DNA of 64,000 bases from Gemmatimonadota bacterium. GTDB taxonomy: Bacteria; Gemmatimonadota; Gemmatimonadetes; Palauibacterales; KS3-K002. The stretch's first letter is position 1; each line of letters opens with the position of its first letter. Positions 8,829-16,450 of the stretch are shown here, in pieces. Both the position numbers and the translations under genes were made by a program. The notes below the pieces were generated by a model. The model was not told where the DNA came from and did no database searches. It saw only the letters and a list, made by a program, of their open reading frames with translations. The DNA is taken from assembly GCA_020344215.1 (NCBI GenBank), contig CP070815.1:2682284-2746283 (forward strand). Direction: 5' to 3'.

Positions 8829-10220
8829 TCAGGCTCGAGCCCCGAGCGGTTCAAACCTCGCGGTGAAGTGCCTTAGGAACGGCGCCTGGTACGAGATGCG
8901 ATAGCCGCCGATCCCCTCGCGCCGCTTCCACACCTCCAGAATCGCCTCGACCACGTAGTCGATGTGGCTCTGCGTGTAGACGCGACGCGGTATGGCCAGC
9001 CGCAGCAACTCCTTCTCGGCCGGCGTCTCCTCACCGCTCTCCGGCTCTACCTGACCGAACATGACGCTGCCGATCTCAACACCACGAATGCCCGCCTCGA
9101 CGTACAGCTCGACCGCCAGGGCGATCCCGGGATACTGAAGTGGCTCCAGCTGCGGCAGGAAGGCGCTGCAATCAATGTAGACGGCGTGGCCCCCCGGCGG
9201 CTGGACGATCGGCACTCCCTCCCGCGAAATATGCTTCCCCAAGTACCCTGTCGAGACGATCCGGTACTGCAGGTAGTCCTCGTGCACGACCTCTTCCAGG
9301 CCGACAGCGATCGCCTCAAGGTCGCGTCCCGCCAGCCCGCCGTACGTCGGATAGCCCTCCGTTAGAATAAGGAGATCCTTCTCCTGCCGAGCCAGTTCCT
9401 CATCGTCCGTCGCCAGGAAGCCACCGATGTTCGCCAGCCCGTCCTTCTTGGCCGACATCGTGCACCCATCGGCATAACTCATGAGTTCCCGCGCGATATC
9501 CACGACCGACTTGTCCGCGTATCCCGGCTCACGCTGCTTGACGAAATACGCGTTCTCGGCGAAGCGGCAGGCATCGATATAGAAGGGTATTCCGTAGCGA
9601 TGGCAGATCTCCGACACCGCACGCACGTTCGCCATCGCGACCGGTTGCCCGCCGCCCGAGTTATTCGTGATCGTCATCATGACGAGCGGCACCTTCTCCA
9701 GGCCCTCACCCTCGAGCAGTCGCTCCAGAGCCGCTACGTCCATGTTCCCCTTGAACGGGTGAGGCGTGGCGATATCGTGCGATTCCGCGCACGGCAAGTC
9801 GAGTGCAGTGGCGCCCCGGTACTCGATGTTGGCGCGCGTAGTGTCGAAGTGGGTGTTGTTCGGAACGATTTGCCCCGGGCCACACGTGACGTTGAACAGT
9901 ATCCGCTCGGCTGCGCGGCCCTGGTGTGTGGGGATGATGTGCTTGAACGGAAACAGCCGCTTCACCGATTCCTCGAAACGGTAGAACGAGGGACTGCCCG
10001 CATACGACTCGTCGCCCCGCATCACCGCGGCCCACTGATCCGAGCTCATCGCGCCCGTACCGCTATCGGTGAGCAGATCTATCAGCACATCATCGGCGTG
10101 CAGCAGAAAGACGTTGTAGAAGGCCTCGCGGATCCTGGCCTCCCGCTCGGCGCGCGTCGTCATCCGAATCGGCTCGACCGCCTTGATCCTGAACGGCTCG
10201 ATGATCGTCTTGATCGCCAT
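8829..10220 (-). CDS. tnaA: Tryptophanase (tryptophan indole-lyase)
   Basis: A 463-residue PLP beta-eliminating lyase that cleaves tryptophan to indole, pyruvate and ammonia. The cofactor motif is TMSAKKDGL, with Lys259 the likely Schiff-base residue. LIDLLTDSGTGAM, IPTHQGR, FAENAYFVKQRE and YPTYGGLAGRD are conserved. Overall wording resembles tyrosine phenol-lyase, but two specificity positions look like tryptophanase: Asp in HFDTTR (Thr in phenol-lyase) and Ile in GVEIGS (Arg in phenol-lyase). The ATG at 10220 follows a GGTGCGGAG site; the longer open frame overlaps the HD gene and is not coding. It is 17 bases downstream of the HD gene. Confidence 0.88.
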   Translation of the reverse strand: MAIKTIIEPFRIKAVEPIRMTTRAEREARIREAFYNVFLLHADDVLIDLLTDSGTGAMSSDQWAAVMRGDESYAGSPSFYRFEESVKRLFPFKHIIPTHQGRAAERILFNVTCGPGQIVPNNTHFDTTRANIEYRGATALDLPCAESHDIATPHPFKGNMDVAALERLLEGEGLEKVPLVMMTITNNSGGGQPVAMANVRAVSEICHRYGIPFYIDACRFAENAYFVKQREPGYADKSVVDIARELMSYADGCTMSAKKDGLANIGGFLATDDEELARQEKDLLILTEGYPTYGGLAGRDLEAIAVGLEEVVHEDYLQYRIVSTGYLGKHISREGVPIVQPPGGHAVYIDCSAFLPQLEPLQYPGIALAVELYVEAGIRGVEIGSVMFGQVEPESGEETPAEKELLRLAIPRRVYTQSHIDYVVEAILEVWKRREGIGGYRISYQAPFLRHFTARFEPLGARA

Positions 10221-10237
10221 CTCCGCACCAGCAGGCC

Positions 10238-10825
10238 TCAGTCGGCCCCGCCGCCTCCCAGACCCAGCTCGTCCTTGATCTCGCTCATCGCGTCGATAAC
10301 CAGCTGCACGTGCTCCGAGAAATCGACACCGAGCTCCTCCACCCCCTTGTTCACATCGTCCCGGTTCACGCCCCGGGCGAAGCTCGAGTCTTTGAGCTTC
10401 TTCTTCACCGACTTCACCTTCATGCCGTTGATCCCGTCCGGCCGCACGAGCGCGCACGCCGTGAGCAGCCCGGTAAGCTCGTCGACGGCGAACAGCGCCT
10501 TCGCCATCAGCGTCTCCCGCGCCACGCCGGTGTGGTCGGCGTGCCCGAGTATCGCCTGGATTATCTCCTCCGGGTAGCCCCTCTCGCGCAGGATCTTCAC
10601 GCCCGTGATTGGGTGCTCGTCGTCCGGCTTACGCTCATCGTTCGGCCAACGCTCGTAGTCGAAGTCGTGCAGCAGCCCCGTCACCCCCCAGAACTCCTCA
10701 TCTTCGCCGTACTTCCGGGCGTAGGCACGCATCGCCGCTTCCACCGCGTACATGTGGCGGCGCAGGTTCTCGTTCTGCGTGTACTCATGCATCAAGGCGA
10801 GCGCATCTTCGCGGCGTATTTCCAT
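10238..10825 (-). CDS. HD-domain phosphohydrolase-like protein
   Basis: A 195-residue HD-superfamily protein. The metal-site residues are visible: His in NLRRHMYAVE, the HD pair in TGLLHDFDYE, His in EHPITG and Asp in AVDELTGLL. It is a predicted cytosolic metal-dependent hydrolase; the substrate is unknown. I chose the ATG at 10825 (MEIRRED) because a GGGGAG stretch precedes it, although the frame extends upstream. It is the first gene of a likely operon with tryptophanase, 17 bases apart. The C-terminal half has repeated Lys/Glu helices and a Gly-rich end. Confidence 0.85.
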   Translation of the reverse strand: MEIRREDALALMHEYTQNENLRRHMYAVEAAMRAYARKYGEDEEFWGVTGLLHDFDYERWPNDERKPDDEHPITGVKILRERGYPEEIIQAILGHADHTGVARETLMAKALFAVDELTGLLTACALVRPDGINGMKVKSVKKKLKDSSFARGVNRDDVNKGVEELGVDFSEHVQLVIDAMSEIKDELGLGGGGAD

Positions 10826-10847
10826 GATATGCACACTCCCCTCTTGG

Positions 10848-11028
10848 CATTCAATATCCGACACCCAACACTCAGTGTCCCCGTGACAAGTGATTGTCAG
10901 AAATCATGTGGCAATGACCGATCAGCAATATCCATCGCCTTGGAGATTGGATCTAGAGACTTGGCACCGGATCATTGAAAGACACTTGAATCATCGATTC
11001 CTGGTAATCGAATGTTGGACATTCAATC
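10848..11028. repeat. Degenerate 7-bp-period repeat arms (GAAT-type), inverted
   Basis: A comparatively AT-rich 212-bp gap between endonuclease III and the HD gene. From 10848 to 10882 the sequence reads as consecutive heptamers near CATTCAA, TATCCGA, CACCCAA and CACTCAG (YAYYCRA). Near 11008-11021 two heptamers (TCGAATG, TTGGACA) have the reverse-complement pattern, forming inverted arms about 125 bp apart. The sequence between the arms shows no coding signal. The same GAAT-type period occurs at 16353-16419. Confidence 0.55.
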
Positions 11029-11037
11029 CACAATCGA

Positions 11038-11736
11038 TTACACCTTGCCTGCACTCGGGCACAGATCTTCCAGGGCACAGGCCTCACACTTCGGCGCCCG
11101 TGCCGCGCATGTGTAGCGGCCGTGCTGGATCATCCTCAGTCCAAAGTCCGTCCATCCTTCGCGGGGGACTAGCTCGAGCAGATCCTGCTCGATCTTGTCG
11201 GGATCGCTCTCGTGGCTGAGTCCCAAGCGCCCCGCGACGCGCTTCACGTGTGTATCTACGGCGATCCCATCGTTCACCGCGAACGCCGAGCCCAGGATCA
11301 CGTTCGCGGTCTTGCGGCCGATCCCGGCCAGCCCGACAAGCTCGTCCATCGTGTCAGGTACGACGCCATCGTGTGTCTCGACCAGCGACCGGGCAAACGC
11401 GATGATCGAGCGCGTCTTGTTTCTGAAGAAGCCCGTCGAGCGGATCTCCTCCTGGAACACCTCGGGGTCCGCGTTCGCGTAGTCGCCCGCCGTCCGGTAC
11501 TTCTTGAACAGGCTCTCGGTGAGCTCGTTCACCCGGGCGTCGGTGCACTGGGCCGAGAGGATGGTCGCGACGGCCAGCTCCAGCGGATTGCTGAACATGA
11601 GCTCGATGCGGGCCGGATAAGATTCGGCGAGGCGCGCGACGATCTGGTCGGCCCGCGCCTTCAATGCAGAGCCAGATTCCCGCTTCCGTCCGCAGCGGGG
11701 CCGTCTGCCCTTCTTCTTGGCCGTCACCAATCTCAA
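11038..11736 (-). CDS. nth: Endonuclease III (DNA glycosylase/AP lyase)
   Basis: A base-excision repair glycosylase for oxidised pyrimidines. The helix-hairpin-helix is LAGIGRKTANVILGSAF with catalytic Lys142; Asp161 is in VDTHVKR. The C-terminal [4Fe-4S] cluster cysteines are 210, 217, 220 and 226 (C-x6-C-x2-C-x5-C), so the protein is complete. The start is a TTG at 11736 overlapping the stop of the upstream M50 gene by four bases; a GTG at 11727 is an alternative. The basic N-terminal extension (KKKGRRPRCGRKR) is longer than in E. coli Nth. Translation is probably coupled to the protease gene. Confidence 0.95.
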   Translation of the reverse strand: MRLVTAKKKGRRPRCGRKRESGSALKARADQIVARLAESYPARIELMFSNPLELAVATILSAQCTDARVNELTESLFKKYRTAGDYANADPEVFQEEIRSTGFFRNKTRSIIAFARSLVETHDGVVPDTMDELVGLAGIGRKTANVILGSAFAVNDGIAVDTHVKRVAGRLGLSHESDPDKIEQDLLELVPREGWTDFGLRMIQHGRYTCAARAPKCEACALEDLCPSAGKV

Positions 11737-12857
11737 TGCAGTTGTTGGTACCGATCCATCCAGGCCGACACATCGGCCCTCGATATCACGCCCTCCAACC
11801 GCCCATCCTCCACGACCAAGGCACGTCCCACACCGGCGCCCTCCAGCTTCGTCAGCACCTGAGCCAGAGTATCGTCGGGCCGCACCGTTACCGCCTCGCA
11901 GATCTGCGTCATCACTCTACTCACCGGCGTTATTGGCCACGCGTCTCGGTCCACCTCCTTGACCTGGCTCAGCGTGATGAGTCCCAGCGGCCGGCCATCG
12001 CCGCTCTGCACCGGGAACGCGCTGTAGCGGCGCCTGAGGATGTAATCGTCGACGAGATCGCGAAGCGTGAGGTCTGGTCCAACGGTCTCGGGATTGCGGG
12101 TCATCGCTTCCTTCACCTTAACGCCTTCGAGGATCCTCCGCGTTAACAGCTGGCGGTAGCTCGCTTCCGCGGCCTGCGAGAGGAACCAGCCGATGAAGAT
12201 CAGCCAGATCCCGCTCACCAGGTAGCCCTGGAAGAGGCTCAGCATGCCGAAACCGATCATCACGAACCCGAAACCCTGCCCCGTCAGTGACGCCAGGCGG
12301 GTCGCTTTGCGCACGTCCCTCGTCACGTGCCAGACGAGAGAACGCAACAGTCTCCCACCGTCGAGCGGGAAGCCCGGGATCAGGTTGAAGGCGGCGAGTA
12401 TGAAGTTCAGAATGGCGAGGTACTCAGCCACGCTGGTGATCGACCTGTGCATCCCCGACGCCGCACCGATCCAAGCGAAAGTCAGCAGCAGCGCGCCGAT
12501 CAGCGCGCTGGAGAGTGGGCCGACGACGGTGATGAGGAACTCATCCTTCGGGTTAGTCGCCTCGGAGCGGATCCGGGCCATACCGCCGAAGACGAACAGC
12601 GTGATCCCCTCGACCTGGATGCCCCGGGCCCGCGCCATCGCCGAGTGGGCCAGCTCGTGCAGCAGGACCGAAGCAAAGAAGACGACCGCTCCGCTGAAAG
12701 CCATGGCCACGTACTCGCCGGTGCCCAAGCCCGGGGTGCGACTTGGAAAGACGGCCTTCGCGAACGTCCAGAGGACGAGAAGGAAGACGACAAACCAGGA
12801 AAGATCCAGCCGCACCTCGAATCCGAAGAAGCGGGCTATCCGGATCCCACCAGTCAT
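11733..12857 (-). CDS. Site-2-type M50 zinc metalloprotease with CBS pair
   Basis: A 374-residue intramembrane protease of the Rip/S2P group. HELAH at residues 67-71 gives two zinc ligands and NLIPGFPLDGGR gives the third (Asp166). About six hydrophobic segments fill residues 18-225, followed by two CBS domains (about 245-370) that usually bind adenine nucleotides. The family cleaves membrane-bound regulators such as anti-sigma factors; the substrate here is unknown. The ATG overlaps the stop of the upstream unknown gene as ATGA, and the stop overlaps nth, so the three genes form a coupled operon. Confidence 0.92.
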   Translation of the reverse strand: MTGGIRIARFFGFEVRLDLSWFVVFLLVLWTFAKAVFPSRTPGLGTGEYVAMAFSGAVVFFASVLLHELAHSAMARARGIQVEGITLFVFGGMARIRSEATNPKDEFLITVVGPLSSALIGALLLTFAWIGAASGMHRSITSVAEYLAILNFILAAFNLIPGFPLDGGRLLRSLVWHVTRDVRKATRLASLTGQGFGFVMIGFGMLSLFQGYLVSGIWLIFIGWFLSQAAEASYRQLLTRRILEGVKVKEAMTRNPETVGPDLTLRDLVDDYILRRRYSAFPVQSGDGRPLGLITLSQVKEVDRDAWPITPVSRVMTQICEAVTVRPDDTLAQVLTKLEGAGVGRALVVEDGRLEGVISRADVSAWMDRYQQLH

Positions 12858-13654
12858 TGGCAGCTCCCCTCGATCAGGGATACTCGAACATGGTCCAACG
12901 CCGTCGGACCACCGTGGCCGGGGAACTCTGGTACTCCGCCACCCCGCACCCGCTCGCAGGCGGCGGGACAGGCGTCGATGTACCAGAGGGTACGCAGCGC
13001 AAGGACCGCGGCCTCGGAGTAGCGCTGCAGGGAATATAGTCCGGCCAGATCGGCGCCGGGAATGTTCGACTGGAAGGCGGCGGCCTCGTCCAGCTCGCGT
13101 GCACGCCCAGGTTCCAGGCGCAGCCCGGCAACGCTGAACCCAGGCCGCTCGGACCGTATTCCGAGTACGATGAGAAGCTCGAGCTCCGCTATCGGCTGAT
13201 CGGGCTCCCGCGCGACGAACATCCCATCCACCGGCTCGGGCGGCTCATCCTCGGTCACCTGTGCCCAGAACAGGTTCTTCGGAAGCTCGACATAGAGGGA
13301 CGGCTGGGGAATCCGGAACGACCATCCGCCCAAGTCGGGCGCCGACTCGATCAGGCTCCGCACCACCGGCGCCTCGAACGCGTAGAGCGAGCAGCCGGCG
13401 CACCAGAAATGGTAGGCGTGGTAGAGGATCTGCAGATGCTGGTCGACGGCTGCGGGGCCCGCCTCCTCGAGAAGCACCTCCGCCAGTAGTGCGGAGACAC
13501 GCTCCAATAGCGTGAAGCGATCGTATCGCCAGACGCTGACGCCGCGGCGCTTCGCCTCCTCGGCGATCGCCGGGAACTCCTGCTCGGCGAACCGCGCCTC
13601 ACCGAAGACTACCTCGTAGGGAGTAACACGGCCAACCGTGGATTCATCGCTCAT
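12854..13654 (-). CDS. Unknown protein, first gene of the M50-nth operon
   Basis: A 266-residue soluble protein I do not recognise. It is acidic, with no signal peptide or membrane segment. A central HAYHFWCAGCSLYAF stretch contains two Cys and aromatic residues, and CPAACERV occurs near the C-terminus. The ATG at 13654 (MSDEST) is the likely start; the longer open frame is Arg/Pro/Ser-rich. Its stop overlaps the start of the M50 protease by four bases, arguing for co-translation and perhaps a shared function. The 217 bp upstream are rich in inverted repeats. Confidence 0.8.
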   Translation of the reverse strand: MSDESTVGRVTPYEVVFGEARFAEQEFPAIAEEAKRRGVSVWRYDRFTLLERVSALLAEVLLEEAGPAAVDQHLQILYHAYHFWCAGCSLYAFEAPVVRSLIESAPDLGGWSFRIPQPSLYVELPKNLFWAQVTEDEPPEPVDGMFVAREPDQPIAELELLIVLGIRSERPGFSVAGLRLEPGRARELDEAAAFQSNIPGADLAGLYSLQRYSEAAVLALRTLWYIDACPAACERVRGGGVPEFPGHGGPTALDHVRVSLIEGSCQ

Positions 13655-13871
13655 ATCAGCGAATCTCTCCCCAAGCCTCACTGTAAGAGGCGCCGGGCCC
13701 GCAATTGGGCTCCACGACGCCCAGGTGCGGTGGTGCTGGACGTCGCCTCGTCCCCCGGGTAACCGGGAGGAGCCGGGAGAACCACCTCGCGAAGCACGTG
13801 AGCTCACGTCGGAGCAGCGGGCCGCCTTCGCTCGCCGGCGCGAGCGCGGAGCGAGCGACCCCCGACTCCGT
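13655..13871. promoter_or_regulatory. Palindrome-rich intergenic leader
   Basis: A 217-bp gap upstream of the minus-strand unknown gene and downstream of the NSS symporter. It contains a perfect 14-bp palindrome ACGTGAGCTCACGT (13796-13809), a hairpin with CGCTCG arms and a 6-base loop (13829-13846), and a near-palindrome CCCGGGTAACCGGG. The hairpin could end symporter transcription; the 14-mer looks like an operator. I compared the region with T-box and SRP RNA patterns and saw no match. Confidence 0.4.
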
Positions 13872-15341
13872 CTAGGGCACGCCCCCGAGGCTCGTCTCTC
13901 CCTCCGGCACCCCGGAGCGCCGCGCCAGCCAGTTGTTGGCCAGCCAGAAGACGAGCAGCACGATCAGCCACTGGAATAGCACGGTACCGATGCTGAAGGT
14001 GCTGAGAGGATTGAACGCGGATCGCCAGCCTTCCCCCCGCACCTGCAAGAACCACCAGACGATAAGGACGACGGACCCAACCAGACACAGCACGATCGCC
14101 CAATCCCACCAGCGGCCGATCCTGATATCCGCTCCCGGCTGGTTGACCAGCTCGGCGCGGAACCTGCCGACGCCGAACTTCAACACGGCGAAGGCGAAGA
14201 AGAAGCCCGAGAGCATGAGGCCGACGCTCCAGACGAAGTCCTGATTCGCGAAGAACCCGAGGGAAAGGGCGCTCGGCACCCCGGCCAGGAAGCCGACGAC
14301 GCCCACGAGCCATATCGCGCGAGCGCGGGGCAGCCCCGTGTCGACGAGTACCCGAGTGGCCAGCTCGATCATCGAGATCAGGCTGGTCCAGGCGGCGAAG
14401 ACGAGTGCAAGAAAGAATAGCGCCATGAAGAAGCGTCCAGCGGGAATCATGGCGAAGAGCTGCGGGACCCAGATGAACGTCAGCCCCTCGTTGCCCGCCC
14501 CGACGATCTCATTCGCTACGTCGGGCCGCAAAGCGAAGGCCGTACACAGAACCATGATCCCGGCCAACAGCGACATCGAGTTATTCCCGAACCCCAGCGT
14601 GAAAGCGTTCAGCCCCGTATCCTCACGCTGCCGCATGTAGACCGCGTACGTCAGGATGAGACCCCAACCGGCTCCGGTATCCCACGCGTTCTGCGTCAGT
14701 GCGGCGAGCCACACACGGTAATCTGCCAGTTGGGCCCAGTCGGGGGTGAACATGAAGTTCAGGCCACGTACCGCGCCCGGCAGTGTCACGGCACGTATCG
14801 CGAGCACTATCACCAGCACGACCAGGCTGGGGATCAGCACCCGCGCCACCCGCTCAATTCCACGCACGCCACGGGCGACCACGATGACGCCAAGCGTCAT
14901 CGCGACGGCGTGGGTCAGTAAGGCGCCGGGCGAGCTGGCGAAGCTCTGCCAAAACGCCTCCGGCGTCGCGCCGGGTATCTCCCCCGTCAGGGTGGCCACG
15001 AAGTGCCGGATGCACCATCCCATGACGACGGAGTAGTAGAACATGATCGCCGTCGAGCACCATCCGACCCAAGTCCCCATCCAGGCGAACTTACGGCCGA
15101 TGAGCTTGCCGAAGGCGCCCACGGTTCCCGACCGCGTCGCCTTCCCGATGGCGAACTCGACGAGGATCAAGGGAACCGACCAGGCGAGCAGGAAGATGAC
15201 CCAGGCAAAGAGGAAACTGCCGCCACCGTTCGTCGCAACGATCCGCGGGAAGCGCCAGATGTTGCCCGTGCCCACCGCCATGCCGAGCATGGCGAGCATC
15301 ATCCCCCAGCGGGAAGTGAAGACCTCAGATCGAGAAGCCAA
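13872..15341 (-). CDS. NSS-family sodium-dependent amino-acid symporter
   Basis: A 489-residue neurotransmitter:sodium symporter homologue with 11-12 membrane helices. The N-terminus FTSRWGMMLAMLGMAVGTGNIWRFPR is the family signature; the unwound TM1 sodium site is AVGTGNIW. Further signatures are the TM6 region NAWDTGAGWGLILTYAVYM and FAAWTSLISMIE in TM8. Bacterial members import tryptophan (TnaT), leucine, tyrosine, methionine or alanine. A tryptophanase and a MetS-like small subunit in the same window make an aromatic or neutral amino-acid substrate plausible. The start is a TTG with GAGG about ten bases upstream, 12 bases after the hydrolase gene. Specificity is inference. Confidence 0.92.
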   Translation of the reverse strand: MASRSEVFTSRWGMMLAMLGMAVGTGNIWRFPRIVATNGGGSFLFAWVIFLLAWSVPLILVEFAIGKATRSGTVGAFGKLIGRKFAWMGTWVGWCSTAIMFYYSVVMGWCIRHFVATLTGEIPGATPEAFWQSFASSPGALLTHAVAMTLGVIVVARGVRGIERVARVLIPSLVVLVIVLAIRAVTLPGAVRGLNFMFTPDWAQLADYRVWLAALTQNAWDTGAGWGLILTYAVYMRQREDTGLNAFTLGFGNNSMSLLAGIMVLCTAFALRPDVANEIVGAGNEGLTFIWVPQLFAMIPAGRFFMALFFLALVFAAWTSLISMIELATRVLVDTGLPRARAIWLVGVVGFLAGVPSALSLGFFANQDFVWSVGLMLSGFFFAFAVLKFGVGRFRAELVNQPGADIRIGRWWDWAIVLCLVGSVVLIVWWFLQVRGEGWRSAFNPLSTFSIGTVLFQWLIVLLVFWLANNWLARRSGVPEGETSLGGVP

Positions 15342-15353
15342 GCGTCTTGATCC

Positions 15354-16310
15354 TCACGCGGTTTCGGCGGCCGCCGAGCGGACTCCGGCCAGCCAGTTCA
15401 GCACGACCTCGTTGAACTCTTCGGCGTGCGATATCAGCGTCAGATGCCCACCGTACGGGATCTCCACAAGCGCCGAGTTCGGCAACAGATCCGCGATCTC
15501 GCGTTGCCACTCCGGCGGCGTATAGGTGTCCGAGGTCCCGGAGATCACCAGCGCTGGCTGCCGGATCCGACATAGATCCGGGCGCAGGTCGCAGTTCTTG
15601 AACGTGTCCATGCGCACGCCCCCCACCGACATCGGCACGCGCACCGGTGTGGTCAACTCGTACTCGATGATCCGTTCGTTACCCGGCGACGGGTCGAAGA
15701 CCCAGACGCCGTACCGGCCCCAGAAGTCCGCCAGACGGCGCAGCAAGGGCTCCGGGAGAAAGCGCGACGTCCAGCGCGCCACCGGGATGAGCAGCGTCCG
15801 GTTGAGCCCGACGTGCGAAAGGTCCAGCCGGGCGAGCGTGTTGGTGAGAATGAGGCCCCAGACGCGGTCCGGGTAGAGGCTGGCGAAGCGGATGGCGATG
15901 GGGCCGCCGAACGAAAGTCCCAATACGCAAGCCGACGACTCGCCCAGCGCGTCGAGTACCGCAGCGACGTCGTCTGCAAACTGATCGAACCGCTGCTCCA
16001 CACCCTCGAAGTCGACCCGCAAATTCGGCGCGACAACCCTGTACGACTCGGAGAGGGCCGCAACCTGGTAGCGGAAGACCTCGCTATCGCCGGTCAGGCC
16101 CGGGATGAGCACCACCGTCGGGCCCTCCCCGGTATCGATGACTGGAGCGCACTCACCGCCCGCCAGCTCCACGAAAACCGGCTCGACCGTGAGACCGCGA
16201 TGGTTCCGCAGCGGGCGCGGCGGCTTCGCCATGTTGCGGCGCCAGCGGTCGACCAGATAGGCACCTGCGGCCGCGCCCGCGCCCAGCGCGAGGAGGCTCC
16301 TCAGTAGCAC
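15354..16310 (-). CDS. Membrane-anchored alpha/beta hydrolase
   Basis: A 318-residue hydrolase. The N-terminus (LLRSLLALGAGAAAGAYLV) is one hydrophobic anchor. The nucleophile elbow is GLSFGG and the oxyanion region is LIPGLTGDSEVF. The C-terminal part has SGTSDTYTPPEW with the likely catalytic Asp and YGGHLTLI with the His. The start is a GTG at 16310. It lies 12 bases upstream of the NSS symporter and probably shares its transcript. Substrate is unknown; the fold covers esterases, lipases and C-C hydrolases. Confidence 0.85.
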   Translation of the reverse strand: MLLRSLLALGAGAAAGAYLVDRWRRNMAKPPRPLRNHRGLTVEPVFVELAGGECAPVIDTGEGPTVVLIPGLTGDSEVFRYQVAALSESYRVVAPNLRVDFEGVEQRFDQFADDVAAVLDALGESSACVLGLSFGGPIAIRFASLYPDRVWGLILTNTLARLDLSHVGLNRTLLIPVARWTSRFLPEPLLRRLADFWGRYGVWVFDPSPGNERIIEYELTTPVRVPMSVGGVRMDTFKNCDLRPDLCRIRQPALVISGTSDTYTPPEWQREIADLLPNSALVEIPYGGHLTLISHAEEFNEVVLNWLAGVRSAAAETA

Positions 16311-16352
16311 GCGGGTGTTCTCACCATGGGTGGGGCCGGTATCCTCTCTTCA

Positions 16353-16419
16353 TTGAGCTCCGAATATTGAATATCGAATACCGAACGCTGAAGGATGGCT
16401 CGCACATCGACATTCGGAG
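16353..16419. repeat. 7-bp-period repeat array (YYGAATA type) with inverted arm
   Basis: Six consecutive heptamers from 16353 to 16394, with consensus near TYGAATA (for example CCGAATA, TTGAATA, TCGAATA). An inverted copy lies at 16411-16417 (CATTCGG). CTCCGAAT at 16358-16365 pairs perfectly with ATTCGGAG at 16412-16419. The array lies just downstream of the GlyRS stop codon (minus strand) in a 140-bp gap before the hydrolase gene. Confidence 0.65.
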
Positions 16420-16450
16420 TCAGTCTAAAACCGATGCCTCCTATCCTGTC

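Noticed and set aside
8829..10220. Naming the PLP lyase tyrosine phenol-lyase
   Set aside because: The Arg and Thr that contact the phenol ring in that enzyme are replaced by Ile and Asp as in tryptophanase.
10221..10457. N-terminal extension of tryptophanase by 79 residues
   Set aside because: The extension overlaps the HD gene and is Arg/Gly-rich; the normal family start is the ATG at 10220 with a ribosome site.
9600..10577. Plus-strand open frame of 325 residues over tnaA and the HD gene
   Set aside because: It spans two real minus-strand genes and their gap, with non-protein-like composition.
12244..13137. Plus-strand open frame of 297 residues over the M50 gene
   Set aside because: Antisense to the HELAH and LDGG motifs; Arg/Pro/Thr-rich.
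13655..13871. Possible T-box, SRP RNA or other known structured RNA
   Set aside because: The T-box TGGNACCGCG core and the SRP GGAAGGAAGCAGC loop are absent; kept only as an unassigned palindromic region.
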